Source: Brachypterus glaber (Eukaryota > Arthropoda > Insecta > Coleoptera > Kateretidae). From it: a DNA stretch of 64,000 nucleotides. The DNA lies in contig OY294049.1 in assembly GCA_958510825.1 (NCBI GenBank), positions 21,321,536 through 21,385,535 on the forward strand, read 5' to 3'. Both the position numbers and the translations under genes were made by a program. Positions 1 to 11,409 of this stretch are shown in pieces (position 1 is the first letter of the stretch; each line of letters begins with the position of its first letter). The notes under the pieces were generated by a model. The model searched no databases. It saw only the letters and a list, made by a program, of their open reading frames with translations, and was not told the origin of the DNA.

Positions 1-82
1 TTTGGAACATTATGATTTCACAAATTTTACTAAAAATTATAAAATTATATTAAAAAATGAAGTCACAAAAAATGCATTTCAT

Positions 83-114
83 CCCATTCTGCCCCAAACC
101 CGGGGCAGAATGGG
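83..114. repeat. Perfect 13-bp GC-rich hairpin
   Basis: CCCATTCTGCCCC (83-95) and GGGGCAGAATGGG (102-114) flank a 6-nt loop, in otherwise AT-rich DNA. A similar GGGGCAAGAATGGGG string occurs near 63660. It is probably a transposon relic; no promoter or gene follows. Confidence 0.6.
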
Positions 115-349
115 GTAGGTCATATAAATATCGAGATACTTTAATTTTACGGGATATCTTCCACAGCACGTTAAATGTTCTCTTGCCTATCAGTTTTCCT
201 TTTGCAGTGACGCACAACAAAATAATAATTATTTTTTTCAATTTTACCATGGTAGTTTGCATATCACGGTACATATTCTCTGAGAAACAGTATTCTTTGC
301 AGTTTTTCAAAAAAAATCGGGGTATTATTAAAAAAAAAACAATAGGGAT

Positions 350-470
350 CATCCCCTGATAGAACTTAATTTTTCCTGAAAATTTTGAGTCGATCGGATT
401 ATTCGTTCTTGAGTTATCTTGTCCACAAAAAAGTGACATGGCACGGACAGACGGGCGGATGAACAGACGC
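350..470 (-). repeat. Dispersed repeat family R (GTCCGTCTGTC motif), short copy
   Basis: On the minus strand a GTCCGTGCC and CTGTC-like segment is followed by AAGATAACTCAAGAACGAAT, CCGATCGACTC and a run leading to AAGTTCTAT. The same order recurs at about 14985, 27139 and 61820. No coding capacity is seen. Confidence 0.55.
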
Positions 471-795
471 TTACGGGCTGTGAATAGTATAATAACGTAA
501 TTTCCCAATAAATTTATCCACCACAAAGAATATCTGTAAAAGTCTATGTAAAAAGTAATTTTTTTTTAGTTGTTTTTTAACACAAAAATTTCAATTAAAG
601 GGGTTCTGGGGTCTTCTGGGGTCTGATCTCTGCATCATTTTTTTCCTTACTTAGTCCACTATATTGTAGTAATAACAAATGTGCGGGACTTTGCGGGACT
701 TTAACGAAAAACATTTAAATGTCGGAAAATTAAAAAAAATTCGATAAAACAAAAAATAGGAGATGTACATATTATTTTATTTTTTTATATAATAC

Positions 796-2044
796 CCCAG
801 GCAACCAAATCACGTTACAGAAACGTGAAAAAAACGTCACCCGATGCCTGGAATCACGTTTCCAAATGACGTTTTATTGACGTTAAAATCACGTGAATAA
901 GTCCCACCACAATGACGTGATCTTTCGACGTGCATGAAACGTGATCTTTTCGACGTGGATGAAACGTGATCTTTTCGACGTGAATGAAACGTGTTCTTTT
1001 CGACGTGGATGAAACGTGATCTTTTCGACGTGGATGAAACGTGATAAACGTGCAAATAAAACGTGCAAATAAACATTTTTAATTATGTACCCACTAATAA
1101 AATAACCCCATACCGAAACCGTCTAATGTTATTTTTAAATAAAATTTCTAGTTACTTACTTGTTTTTATCTATAAAAGATTTTATCCTTTTATTTTAAAA
1201 ATAAAGTTTGGCTGGAGAAGAATAGGTTCAGCAAATAGGCTTGGACGGAATAACGCGCCATAATTGAAAATTTCAAGTATAACTACAAAACTTATTTCAT
1301 ATGAATATATCTTATCGATAAAGTCAAAATTACATGAGTTTTTTTTATTTATTTACTTTTAATTGTAATAAATGCTTAAAGATAATTAAAAAATATATAT
1401 AATGTGAGAAATGGATACGTAACAAATTTCTAGTTGCGACAGTAAAAAGTAAATAGGAAAAAAAGCATTATTTTTCTATTATATGAATATATGTTCTTAC
1501 ATATGTCAATAAATAAATAATTAGAAATACCTACATACTTTGTTTATTTCTTATAGTGTTACATAGGCATGGAGAGCCCCAAATAAGCTCTTGGCTTGTG
1601 CTAGGGGCTCTCCATTAATTTTGAAAAAAAAACTGCAGTTCCAATTTTGATTGATTTTTACATAAAATTTATAAATTACTTTCTTCGCGCTCCACTCCAT
1701 TTCCATAGTTTCTCCTCTCCTTCATATCTCTTTACAGCCATAATTCTAATAACAATTTTGCTTCTTACATCACAATTTCATTAAAAAAAATATATTTAAA
1801 AATTGACATGACATGACGTCTTTGTCAAATACTCAAATACAGGTACTTCTAATTATTTATTTGTTGACGTCACTTGTCTGACTATTTTTTGACGTGATAA
1901 AAACGTTACTGAAGCGACGTTTTTTTTTGGGCACCGTATGACGTTTCATTTAGGTCATATTTTGGGCAGCTTGCGACTTGACCCCCTTTTCGACGTCTTT
2001 CTCACGTGATAAAGACGTGATCCGTCATCTTGTGGTTGCCTGGG
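796..2044. mobile_element. 1.25 kb foldback element with CCCAGGCAACCA terminal inverted repeats and ACGT-rich subterminal arrays
   Basis: The perfect 12-bp ends are CCCAGGCAACCA (796-807) and TGGTTGCCTGGG (2033-2044). The left subterminal region holds about five tandem copies of a 25-bp unit containing AAACGTGATC and TTTTCGACGTGG (about 912-1045). Many further CACGT/GACGT sites occur near both ends. The centre is AT-rich, contains a conserved stem-loop (1571-1613), and has no transposase. It is probably a non-autonomous DNA transposon. Confidence 0.75.
1571..1613. repeat. Conserved dispersed stem-loop (GGAGAGCCCC family)
   Basis: A perfect 10-bp stem, GGAGAGCCCC/GGGGCTCTCC, encloses a 23-nt loop containing AAATAAGC and TTGTGCTA. 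It is repeated at 48335-48377, and partially at about 50996 and 23138. Such conserved hairpins often mark LINE or SINE 3' ends, but that assignment is a guess. Confidence 0.7.
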
Positions 2045-2400
2045 ACACTTTAATGTTGTTATTAATACGCAATTAATAGGAAAAGATTATATTGTTTGAT
2101 AAGAAAAAAAAAAGACTACAAATTTTCGTAGGCATAATTTAGACATCTATATAAGCGCTAATTTTTCTGGCTAACCTTAATTATACATGAAAATTTTGCC
2201 TGCACTCAATTTATAATATGATTAAATATAATAAAACCAAATTTAAACCCCTATTTTTGAATTTTTGTTTTTTACCCGATGTCCAACCTATGGCCCGGTT
2301 CGTTCCATAGTGCACCTGTAAAAATGGCAGAACTACACAAAAAATAAGCAATCCAATCAATGCATTGTAGCTCACTGAATGTTTAAATATGATAAGCTTA

Positions 2401-2545
2401 AATGCCTATTCACAGTCTCGCATACGAACATAAAACGTAACAATGCGATGCCGTGATTGGCTTGTTGCCCGCCATGTATCTTGTAAGCCAATCACGGCAT
2501 CGCATTCTTATGTTTTATGTTCTTATACAGGCTTCTGGATATGCC
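2401..2545. mobile_element. Short palindromic MITE, family P, copy 1
   Basis: Long inverted arms share CGATGCCGTGATTGGCTT and flanking GAACATAAAAC. Sister copies lie at 32670-32795 and 59271-59391. It has no coding potential. Confidence 0.7.
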
Positions 2546-2640
2546 TTAACTCTGCCATACTCCTCGCCCGATAAGAGCATTATACCGTTCCGTCCCGTAT
2601 CGCGTTCCACCCCGGGTACCCCCACGTAACCCCAAGCAAC

Positions 2641-2910
2641 TACATAGAAAAAACGGATTCCTTGAACCAAGGACACGTGTCTTTGTATATGTTCAAAGCC
2701 ATATTCTCTTGTTTCAAGGCTGGCATTTTCTTGAACCAAAGTCAATGTCCTTGAATAAAGAGCGCGGATTTTTATTCCAAAACCCGTGCTCTTCATTCAA
2801 GGACATTTACTTTGGTTCAAGAAAATGCCAGCCTTTGTACAAGAGAATATGGCTTTGAACATATACAAAGACACGTATCCTTGGTTCAAGGAATCCGTTT
2901 TTTCTATGTA
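2641..2910. mobile_element. 270-bp foldback MITE with CTTGAATCAAG-type internal motifs, TA target
   Basis: The terminal 28 bp form a perfect inverted repeat, beginning CATAGAAAAAACGG after TA and ending CCGTTTTTTCTATG before TA. The arms stay complementary almost to the centre. Interior motifs such as CTTGAACCAAGG, TTGGTTCAAG and CATTCAAGGACA recur. It is related to the larger element at 25194-26248. Confidence 0.75.
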
Positions 2911-3479
2911 TAGTTCTTGAACAGAAGTTGTTAAACACAATGTTGTTCTGTTATTGTTACTGTAACGATTATGTTCATAAACTAAAGGGACCCGCACTTT
3001 CCTTATAGGAAAAGACTTTTGGTCAAATTGGCTAAATTTTTAATGTTTTAGTTAATGACCTCCTGATCAAAAGTTATTATTGCGTCAAATCGCTACGGTC
3101 CCTAGTTTCCGAGATATTTTATTGAACGGCGTAAGTTTTAACCCGACTGCGCACGCGTGTCTGTTTTTGTATTTAAAATTCTTCATTAGTTTAATTTTTC
3201 ATCCTCGAACCGTGAAATTTCACCTTCAAATGAATTTTTCTCGAAAGCGGTTAATCCTACAGTATTACAACAAGAGTATCTTTTTTATGTTTTTTGACCT
3301 GAGGAATCATATTTCTAAAATACAGTTAGAAAAAAGTTACACAGAAAAAACTTTGGGACAAAAACCCAGAAGGCACCCCCGTTTCGCACACCCCTTATTA
3401 AGATTAGTTGACTTGCAAAAGCTCATTGCTTTATCTCTAAGGGTTCTTGAATTATTAGATAAAAACCGAATGTTTTAGC

Positions 3480-3606
3480 CACTTTCAAAGGGGCTTAGCT
3501 TCCTTACGACGCATTTTTAGACATTTTTATATGATTTTTTTTTTCATATTTTCTGATGTAGAATCACTCCTTAAAATTACGGGCCTTATTTTAAATACAC
3601 CCTGTA
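3480..3606. mobile_element. Right end of a TA-target CAGGGTG MITE
   Basis: It ends ATACACCCTG then TA at 3606, preceded by TGATGTAGAATCACTCCTT, which is shared with the 31575-32212 element. The left end is not identified. A 132-codon frame over 3080-3478 shows no protein-like features. Confidence 0.45.
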
Positions 3607-4021
3607 GAGTAAGCGATTTTTTAACATTTTTGTTTTTTGGATATGTTAATTTTTGGAAGTAAACTCCTTTTGGATATGTTAAGTTTTGCAGTACAACTCT
3701 TCATGTGAAGATCTTCAGGCGAGTAGTATAATAAAAAAATAAAAGTAATTCATTTGAAACTAGTTTGTTGTAATATTTTATTTTACTAAAGTAGTTAATT
3801 TGTAAATTTTTAATTACAAATCTAATTAAAGAAAATTAAAACCTGACTGTTTACTAAATTAGCAACATTTTCAAGCAGCTTATATGGTTAAGACTAAAAG
3901 TTTTCTTGGACTTGATTTTATTAGATTAAAACTTTTCCAGAATTTAGAATTCTGGATGCATAATCTATGAAAATTTACTTGACTGTTAATTTTCTTTTAT
4001 TTACGGTAAACTTCTTACTTT

Positions 4022-4649
4022 TTAGCCCAATCATTTTAGATTTTTTAATGAAAAAAATTTAGAGTCCCAACTTTTAACTCAGTTAAGTGGGGAGTAGATA
4101 AGGAAATTAAATTCTTGTTCACAAATTTGATATGGGAAGTCTCCGCCATCTTGGATTTTGTGTAATTTTGTGTTTTTGTCGATTTGCACGCATATTTTGC
4201 AGTTCTTTATAAAAAAGGTGAGTAACAAATTTGTAGAGAATTCAATTCTCTACAATCTTTATATAGTCATTATTGTTGAAAAAATATATATTTATTGCTA
4301 ATAATTAGCAAAAAGTGTGAAAAATCTTTGATTTTGTGTTTTCGTCGATTTTCACGCGTATTTTGCATTTCTCGACAAAAAAAGTAGATGACATATTTGT
4401 AGCGAATTAAAATCTCTACAAATTCGTTACCTACCTTTTCTATCGAGAAATGCAAAATATGCGTGCAAATCGACAAAAACACAAAATCACACAAAATCCA
4501 ATATGGCGGACACTTCCAATATCAAATTTATGCGCAAGAATGTGATTTCTTTATCTACGCAGGGGGATACTTAACTGCGTCGAAAGTTCCGACTTGTAGT
4601 TTCTTTTTTTCATTCTTATATCGAATTTAATCTAAAGTGACTGGGCTAT
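4022..4649. mobile_element. 628-bp foldback element with nested inverted repeats
   Basis: The outer ends TAGCCCAATCATTTTAGAT and ATCTAAAGTGACTGGGCTA are inverted. Inner arms with CAGTTAAG, CCGCCATCTTGG and GTTTTTGTCGATTTGCACGC mirror each other, and smaller hairpins with TTTGTAGAGA sit inside. No gene is present. Confidence 0.65.
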
Positions 4650-4811
4650 TTGAGCAGAGATAAAAAAGTTATGGCGAAAAAAAAATCCGATTTTTATGTA
4701 TATATTACATTTTGAAGAACGATTTTTCGAAGTTCGTCTACCCGACCCTCTGTCCAGATGCTCACAGCCATAGGTACCGTTTGACAGATCAATACCAAAT
4801 ATAAAATTTAA

Positions 4812-5147
4812 GAAGGGCAGAAATTATTAATTTTAAACAAAATTATTAAAATATTAGGTAATTTATTATTCCATCAATCTATTTTCTAATCATTGTACAG
4901 AGTGATATTGGTAGACTGACAGTTTTGGGCTGCTGGCCCTCTTCAGTACCAAGAGTCAACTCTGCACGCTGATTAAGAAAACGTTTTTAGACTTTATTCT
5001 CAAAAGAAATATAGTTATTAGATTAATGTAGACTTGTGCGACATCTATTGCTAGTGTAGACAACTACTCATACCTCTCCTAGTCTGGGGACTTTGAATGG
5101 TAGCAAGTTAAAGACTTGTGTGTCTCAAGCACATAGTACCACTAAGG
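4812..5147. repeat. Solo copy of the 354-bp repeat
   Basis: It is a single dispersed copy of the unit that forms the tandem array at 11410-13642. It includes GTACAGAGTGATATTGGTAG and GGGCTGCTGGCCCTCTTCAG, and ends at CATAGTACCACTAA. It is more diverged than the array copies. Confidence 0.8.
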
Positions 5148-6574
5148 ACAAATTCCTTAACTCCCAAGTTTCAATTTCCATTTTCCTGACTTTTTCCTTA
5201 CTTCCCTGACTTCCCTGAACGGTGAAAACCCTGGAAAATAGATAAATATGGCATATAACAACCGGTATATGCAGATAAGCCGAAAATGAAAAAAAAAGTT
5301 AGTTAGCACGTTTTAACTAAGGATGGTATATTTCCTTAGTTACTAAGGAAACATAAAACAATACCCATTCAATTATATTTGATTTGTCTTTACTTGTTGG
5401 ATTTTTAAAAAGAACTACTTTTGGAAAAAATTATTGAAAACTACTGTTTGATCACAGAGGCTTCAATTTCTAATTGGTTCATGGCAAATGGGGAATAAAG
5501 AAACAACGAATATCATCTATCTATCATTGTCTGTTACCTAATTGATTTATACCAAGTGCAATTAATGTAATCCTTATTTCAACAATAAGAAATTAATTGG
5601 CACCCAAATGAATCAATTATTTGCTCAAAAGTCTGAGAGAATAACACAGCTCAACAAAATTTACGATTTTTTACATTACAATAAAAAACAGTTTAATAGA
5701 GCAGTAAGATGTTATCTCACTTCATCTAAGAACACGTATTTTTCCCGTTGACCTTCAAGTTTGAAGTCCATTTTTGTAGTGGTATTACCTTTACTGCTAA
5801 GTATTCAACTGTGTATCAAATAACATTTACCCAGTTTTATTTTATAAAAATTCCAGTTTTTATAAAGTGCAATATTCTTTTTAAAAATTAAAACTGCCAT
5901 TGTGGTATATTCCTTAAAAGTTAAAAATGAGGAATCTTCGTAGTTTGCGACAGGTCAAGTATGAATAACAATGTGTGGGATAAGAGGGCGAAACTAATAT
6001 TTTTGGCTATACCTCTTGTTATTCTTCCTAAGATAAAAATTCGCATACCTAAAAAAAGTAATTCCATATTCATATAAATATATTTAATCATAGTATCATA
6101 TTATTAGGTTTCATTTAGAAATATTGCCCACAGTCTGTAAAAGGTGTAAAAGTTCCAGCTTCTTTTAGTTCAAATGTATTTTGTGTAACTGCGTCCTTTC
6201 TCGACAATCTCAGAAAATTAATAAAATCTATTTACTAAAATTATACCGTCAAAGGCGTTACAACGGAAGCCATATTTTGACATCTGATATGATTTATTGG
6301 GTTTGAAAAGAGCCGTGTTCCTTGCAAAGGCACCCATAGCAATATTCAAGTAATTATGCTAATTTTATGGTTTCCTACAGTTAGCACAACCAAATAATTA
6401 ATATTATTTTTCGTTGTCGTATATTCTTTTAAATCTACTTCCTTTATTATCATAAAGGATATGACCTGTGAACAGTATTTTGCTCTGTTTTAAATCTAAA
6501 ATATTATTTTAATCCTTACACTCCCGAGACTAAACTAAAGATAATTTTTCGATTTAATTTTTTTTTAATATATA
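5148..6574. other. Non-coding AT-rich interval
   Basis: No gene, RNA or clear element is seen. A weak similarity with 53165-53260 (CATTTTTGTAGTGGTA) near 5770 suggests an old dispersed repeat. Confidence 0.4.
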
Positions 6575-7719
6575 CAGGGTGTATCAGAACTCACGTTAAA
6601 AAAATTACATATGTACTTATACAGCAATAAAAAGAAATTGAACAAAATTTGAGAGGGGGGTGTATGTATGAAATTTTGAGATAAGAACGTTTTGTTTCCA
6701 CCAATCCCAGAAGCTGTTACAATTAGCTATAAAAGAATTGAAATGGGACTTACATAAAAAAAAGATTGTTTTAAATGTTAAAATTTACTGGATGAAAGAA
6801 GAAGATAATTTAACTATTATAGTGTGGAATCCCTATTACTGATTGAAAATGTGTAACATCGAGCAACAAGGATAGTTTCTTGTTGGCCCAACTGTTACAG
6901 ATCGGCCTTTTAAGACTTGTATTCTGTAAATAAAGATAACTAATTGACAAGATTAAAACATGTATACCTCAGCGGACTTTTATTAAAAGATTATTGATAT
7001 AATATTAATTTATTTATTAGTATGATATTTATTTACATAGTTTGAACTTTTTTTAATAATTGTAACGAAATAAACTATTAAACAACATGTTTCTTAAGCG
7101 ATTTATTATTTATATTTATATTTTATTAAGAATAATCCTACCTATTATATAAAAAAACCTAAAAAAACTCATTAAACTACAATTTGGTATATTGGTTTTC
7201 TACTTTTTTTAATCGTATGGATTGAGGGGCATTTTAAACATTTGTTTGTCGATATATATTTTTTTCCATTGCAGTTTATGTGCACATGTAAAATTTTTAA
7301 TTATTCAGCGGTTCTTAATTTGGACCTAAAAATTAAAATAGGATTACAACAAAGAAAAAACACTTAACTTTACAAAATTATTACAATAAAGTTAAAAAAT
7401 CCATAATCTTCCAGTAATATAACAGTTTACATCCTAAAAAATATTTTTGACAAATTGTAATATGAAAAATTTTAATTTGAGATTCTCATCAAACTTTCCA
7501 AACGCATACCTTTAACTACTGGTATGTTTCCATAGAAACCAATTGGGCGATTTACCCACTATTATAGGTAATTGTAACAGCTTCTGGGATTGGTGGAAAC
7601 AAAATGTTCTTATCTCAAAATTTCATACATACACCCCCCTCTGAAATTTTGCTCAATTTATTTTTATTGCTGTATAAGTACATATGTAATTTTTTTAACG
7701 TGAGTTCTGATACACCCTG
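6575..7719. mobile_element. 1.15 kb TA-target DNA element with long inverted repeats (CAGGGTGTATCAGAACTCAC)
   Basis: The inverted ends are about 165 bp long. Each is flanked by TA (6573-6574 and 7720-7721), as in Tc1/mariner insertions. The interior is AT-rich and has no transposase, so it is non-autonomous. Confidence 0.8.
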
Positions 7720-8048
7720 TATTTGTTATGCCTAAAAAGAAGAAAAAAAAAATAAACCATTTTTTTTAGTTTTTGCTCGAGTTTTTGTTTCCATGGAGTT
7801 TCAGGAGAGCTGTATTAAACTAAATTAAATTTGCATATTTGTTTGCATACATAGAAAGTCTATAAGAGTATTTTGGATTAATATTGCCTTAAAGAAAATA
7901 TAAAGAAGTAAAGCCACAATTGTGACAAGGGTTAAATAATAGTATATTACCCACCAAGTACGCGAACCTAGTTTCAATTCAAGGGACTGCTTATTTGCAC
8001 TCGAAGTGCACTGAAAAAGTTGTGCGTCGAGGTGCGTATACTAATTTT

Positions 8049-8188
8049 CCTACGACCTAACACCTAAACATCCAAAAATGCAAAAAATTTCTAAAAATTA
8101 ATTTGTAAAATCAGCTGATTGTCGCTTCCCAACCGTTGTCATAGGTACCCGGTGAAAAATAGGCACTAACTACTAACTAGGTCGTAGG
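8049..8188. mobile_element. 140-bp MITE-like element with CCTACGACCTA ends
   Basis: CCTACGACCTA (8049) and TAGGTCGTAGG (ending 8188) form imperfectly extended inverted ends. The surrounding 7720-8664 has no gene. Confidence 0.55.
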
Positions 8189-8664
8189 TTTATTTCCAGG
8201 ATGAGTTCTATGAATTCAAATACCAAACAATTTTTTTTTAATAAAAATAATTCATTTTCAAAACAAAAAATGTGAATCGTCAGTAAAATGATGACATTTG
8301 GTAAGCACAAAATGTCAGTATAGAAAATCTGAATTGGCTATCCTTAAAATTATTTTATTATTTTTATTATTATTTGTATTTGTCAATTTTAAATCTTAAT
8401 AATCGTCTTTAACTGAAACATTCGTAAAAGCTTAGCTCTTTTTTTTTATTCTATGTTAAATACTCTGACTTATTTATGCTCCTTTATTTTAAGTTATCTT
8501 TTAAACTCTTACTAAAACACTATATATAGTTATATATAGTTCTATTTTCATCTTTTAAGCATAATAAATTGTTAAGTTTAACTATTTGTGTTAATCAGAA
8601 ATGTATGTACAAACAAGTTTAATTAAAATTAATTAATTACTACTCCCCAAATACATATACATTA

Positions 8665-9085
8665 GAGTGGTCCTTTTTTAGGAAGCCAGGGCACGAAAAA
8701 ACTTATTTTTTCAAAACGTTAAAAAACTATGTGTCCCTTTCAGGTTGATAGCTCAACGATAATACGTTGTATTAACTTTAAGCCTAACGAAAAAATGCAA
8801 AGAACAAAATAAGTTTGGAATAAAAAATATATATTATCAAATATAATTTTTATTTTTTTTATTTTTGAATTTAAAAAATACACTTCCCAGTAAAAAAGCT
8901 TTCTCATTTTTCACCTCCGCGCATGAAATGGATTTTTTAAATATATCAATTTTTAATAAAACTACCCCGCGGCCCTTAAGGGGTGGAGTAAGATTTAGTT
9001 TTAACTACCTAGCCATCGTCCTGTAATTTGGTACAATTTTAAACAAAATGGGGCATTTCAAAAAATCTGCTTTTAGGGACCACCC
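8665..9085. mobile_element. 421-bp TA-target MITE (GAGTGGTCC / GGACCACCC ends)
   Basis: TA precedes GAGTGGTCC at 8665 and follows GGACCACCC at 9085. A single end of the same type occurs inside each 1.52 kb unit (for example 19214-19222). It has no ORF. Confidence 0.6.
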
Positions 9086-9429
9086 TAATGAAGATATAAG
9101 ACTAAGAAACATTGTTTTGAACAATACCTATAATTTAATTCATACAAGTTTAAGCATCTCATAAGAAGTATTGTTTGTGCTTTGTTTTCAGGAATCTACA
9201 ACCTATTAGATCTTGGACAATCCGTAAATATACAGGGTTATTCAGAAATAAGTTTGAGAATTTTAAGGGGTCATTCTACAATAAAAAATATGAAACAAAG
9301 TTCCTATAAAGGTTGACCTGGAAATGAGCCTTAAGGGAGCTAAGATCCTCCTAATGATAACATCTATAAAGTAGTTTTTATTTAATATCTCTGAATATGC
9401 CTTAGCATTAATAAAGGTTATTATAGTTT

Positions 9430-9819
9430 GACGCATTGATCTGTGACTACTGGAAATATGTTTGGAATGTGTGTGCAAGTGGGAGGCCCGTTGCAGAGAC
9501 GCACGCCTTATAAGGCTTTTGACGGAAAGAAGAGAGCGCGAATTATTCCTTCCCTTTCGTCGGAGACTTTCTTTCATGCGGAGAACAGTATTCCATGTAT
9601 TTTTTATTTGGTAATTTTAACCTGGGACGTGCAAAATGGGGAGGCGATGTCACTTTTATGCCTTAAACTTTTTTCGATGTATTGTTTCTAGTTAGGATCT
9701 TGGGTTATAAGTTTACTTTTTACTTAACTTAACAAATTATCGTCTACATCTCCCTATACACAAACAAGTAATTTAATTACGTGTATATTATTGATTTACT
9801 TTGTGAATAAACAATTGTT

Positions 9820-9851
<32 letters not shown>

Positions 9852-9857
9852 TTATCT
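9430..9857 (+). repeat. GC-richer block ending in a poly(A)-signal-like AATAAA and (TATC)n tail; candidate retroposed sequence
   Basis: The stretch 9430-9690 is distinctly less AT-rich than its surroundings. The interval ends TGTGAATAAACAATTG followed by nine TATC-type repeats (9821-9857). A sequence body with a simple-repeat tail resembles a SINE or a 5'-truncated LINE 3' end. The 82-codon frame at 9443-9691 has no recognisable domain. Confidence 0.4.
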
Positions 9858-11409
9858 AATGAGTCATTTTGACACAAATTCGAGAATTTTAAATAGTTTT
9901 GGACACATTGTATTATTTTCTGTTAAGAAACCAGTTTTCACTTTATGCTGATAGAACTAACGAAACTATCTATGCAGAAAGATTTTTTTAGAAAAAAAAA
10001 AACATATTTTCAGCTTCCTTTAGATATGCCATATGCAGTTACTACTGCCCTGTAGGAGTCATCCTGCTGATAGGAATATTTTACAGGATATTGAAAATGG
10101 TGCTTGTTGGAAATCCTCTTCTCCTATATTCAAGTTCCAAATTTAATCATATTTAATCCTTTGAACTACATTTTACTTTTTACTAGGAAAGTCTGGAAAA
10201 AAATTAAAATTTCTATTGACCTTTGAATTTAAGCCTTTAAAGTTGAACCTTAGCTTTATTATCCAAATTTCTCAGTTAGAATTTGTAAAGTTTTCTTGTA
10301 TTTGTTTTTAATTGTTTTATTTTTAATGACGAAAATACAGAAAGATTAAAAAAACATTTATTCTTTTGCTTAGTTGCTACTACTGTGTATAGTTAACAGT
10401 ATACAGGGTTATTCTTTTAAATGGTACAGTACCTTTATCTTTTTTGTGTGATTAGATAGAAAACATATTCTACCTGTTGGTGTAATTTTCTGAGTACAGT
10501 AACTGGCACTTCCGGTTTCACCAGAATTGACCGTAACTGTGGTTTTTTAAATGAGACATCATATATATTTTAAGACTGTTTGATTAAGGACACAATTTGG
10601 AGGAAAACCTCTAATATGACTACTACTTTAAAATGAATAGTTATTATATAATTAAGAAAGTTATATAAATTTCTCCAACATGTGTTTTTGTCAATAATAC
10701 CCCTCTAACTTTTTTTATTTAAGAAGAGAAACATATGATTCCTTGAGAAAAGTTTTATATGTTGTATGTTTTAAAGAAGAAAAATTGCATTACACAAGTT
10801 TTAAGAGTAACTAAGATATTAATAGAAAAAAGGGTAAGAAGAGAAACAATTAAGGAGAAAGTGGTGAAAATAGGACTTTAAAAAAGAACTATAGAGGCTA
10901 AGTTATGGAGGTGGATTAATTAAAAATAATTATGCATAAGGTAAAGACTATTTTGAAAAAAAAAAGCTTAAGAAAAAGACTTATAAAAAGGCAAGCATTA
11001 AAAAATGGTTTGGCTTAAAAAATGCGTCTCAAGAAAATGAAGTCTAAAATAATATTTAGTTTAAAATAAAGAAATTTATAAGTACACATTATACAAAATT
11101 TAATGCCACATAGTCTTTTTTTATGCAAACATATTATATCAACAAATGTACTTATTATAGTTGGTTTGTTATAAATTTAATGTAAAAAAAACTGTATATA
11201 CATGGTAAATAAATATAGCATGTAAACCTAACGTTAAACCATTATAATTTATAAATGACAATAGTAATTTTTTGTAAATAACAGAAATTACACAGTAAGT
11301 AAAACAAAACAACATTGATATTATTAATTGGACGGATTAATATACAAACATAACTAAAATCAATATTTTAGTTTGGCTTTAATGTATTTGGTTAAACACA
11401 TTTATTTAC
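9858..11409. other. Non-coding interval with a purine-rich tract
   Basis: No gene is seen. A MITE-like end (TATACAGGGTTATTC) occurs at about 10402. The stretch 10720-11060 is unusually A/G-rich on the plus strand but has no open frame. Confidence 0.4.

Noticed and set aside
3080..3478. 132-codon plus-strand frame
   Set aside because: It lies in repeat-derived sequence, has biased composition and no domain, and has no splice or promoter context.
8990..9020. tRNA-like string similar to 45880 (ACCTAGCCATCGTCCTG)
   Set aside because: There is no A or B box around it; the short match lies inside a MITE.
9821..9857. Telomere-like repeat
   Set aside because: It is a (TATC)n tail and not the insect TTAGG repeat.
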